19,039 nucleotides of DNA. Source: Flavobacterium psychrophilum (lineage in GTDB: Bacteria > Bacteroidota > Bacteroidia > Flavobacteriales > Flavobacteriaceae). The translations under genes were made by a program, and so were the position numbers. Positions within the stretch are counted from its first letter, which is position 1. Each line of letters starts with the position of its first letter. The notes below the pieces were generated by a model. The model did not search any database. It saw nothing but the letters and a program-made list of their open reading frames with translations, and was not told where the DNA came from. Where the stretch lies: positions 1 to 19,039 of the forward strand of contig QFQM01000083.1 of NCBI GenBank assembly GCA_003243255.1, in the 5' to 3' direction. Shown piece after piece: positions 19,002-19,039 of this stretch.

Positions 19002-19030
19002 AAGCTGTCACCTTGATGAAATTACCGAGG

Positions 19031-19038
19031 CAAATATA
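19031..19038 (-). promoter_or_regulatory. -7 box (TATATTTG) for the lysozyme-like gene
   Basis: A perfect TANNTTTG match on the minus strand at the window edge, 46 nt before the ATG at 18984. The -33 region is outside the window. Confidence 0.55.
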
Positions 19039-19039
19039 C

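Noticed and set aside
18985..19011. GTG start giving nine extra residues on the lysozyme-like protein
   Set aside because: The extension is polar and would precede a good signal peptide that begins MIKKW at the ATG.

Overview
The window looks like chromosomal DNA of a Bacteroidota member, most likely family Flavobacteriaceae and close to Flavobacterium. The evidence is a low-GC sequence, outer-membrane proteins with Flavobacterium-type signal peptides, two DUF5686 proteins with carboxypeptidase-like regulatory domains, and many copies of the Bacteroidota -7 promoter box TANNTTTG. No rRNA, tRNA, CRISPR array, transposase or phage gene is visible. Most proteins belong to ordinary housekeeping or envelope families. 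The unusual content is between the genes.

Layout: 1-1263 has two divergent small outer-membrane beta-barrel genes (the left one cut by the window edge) around an AT-rich 394-base gap. 1342-4260 is a probable aroQ-DUF5686 operon. 4328-5412 is a minus-strand block: a short acidic unknown protein, a 62-residue membrane protein and a cytochrome b561-like membrane protein. 5621-8098 is a second DUF5686 gene, clearly a paralogue of the first. 8173-10145 has three minus-strand genes (a stand-alone MEDS sensor-domain protein, a membrane-anchored unknown and a lipoprotein) separated by repeat-rich gaps.

10333-14408 is a housekeeping stretch: a YigZ/IMPACT protein, a YbgC-type thioesterase, dnaA, a low-molecular-weight protein tyrosine phosphatase whose start codon overlaps the dnaA stop, and an RsmI-like tetrapyrrole-methylase-fold methyltransferase. 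14405-15121 is an unrecognised, Trp-rich, AT-rich gene bounded by repeats. 15297-18164 has two ion transporters, a SulP/STAS anion transporter and an NhaA Na+/H+ antiporter. 18337-18984 is an exported lysozyme/transglycosylase-like protein.

The gaps contain at least seven distinguishable families of small structured or periodic repeats: (1) five palindromes built on CAAGGT/ACCTTG, all between 15.1 and 18.3 kb; (2) three 32-bp arrays of an 8-bp unit with consensus (A/C)A(G)NNNCT, one exactly filling the space between a SulP promoter and its ATG and one encoding the C-terminus of the unknown gene; (3) a head-to-head pair of 26-bp elements with a palindromic AGACGTTGCA core; (4) two copies of a GGCG..CCTCCGG stem-loop element on either side of the lipoprotein gene; (5) a series of mini-hairpins, two with loop TAC, after gene 8999-9565; (6) a long TCTGAAGTCCGA hairpin; (7) a 7-bp-period element between convergent genes. 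A second theme is that six genes have a perfect TANNTTTG box only 4-8 nt before the ATG, which predicts leaderless or nearly leaderless mRNAs and fixes some start codons. I do not see a convincing new defence or biosynthetic system. The repeat/promoter arrangement is the most interesting signal.
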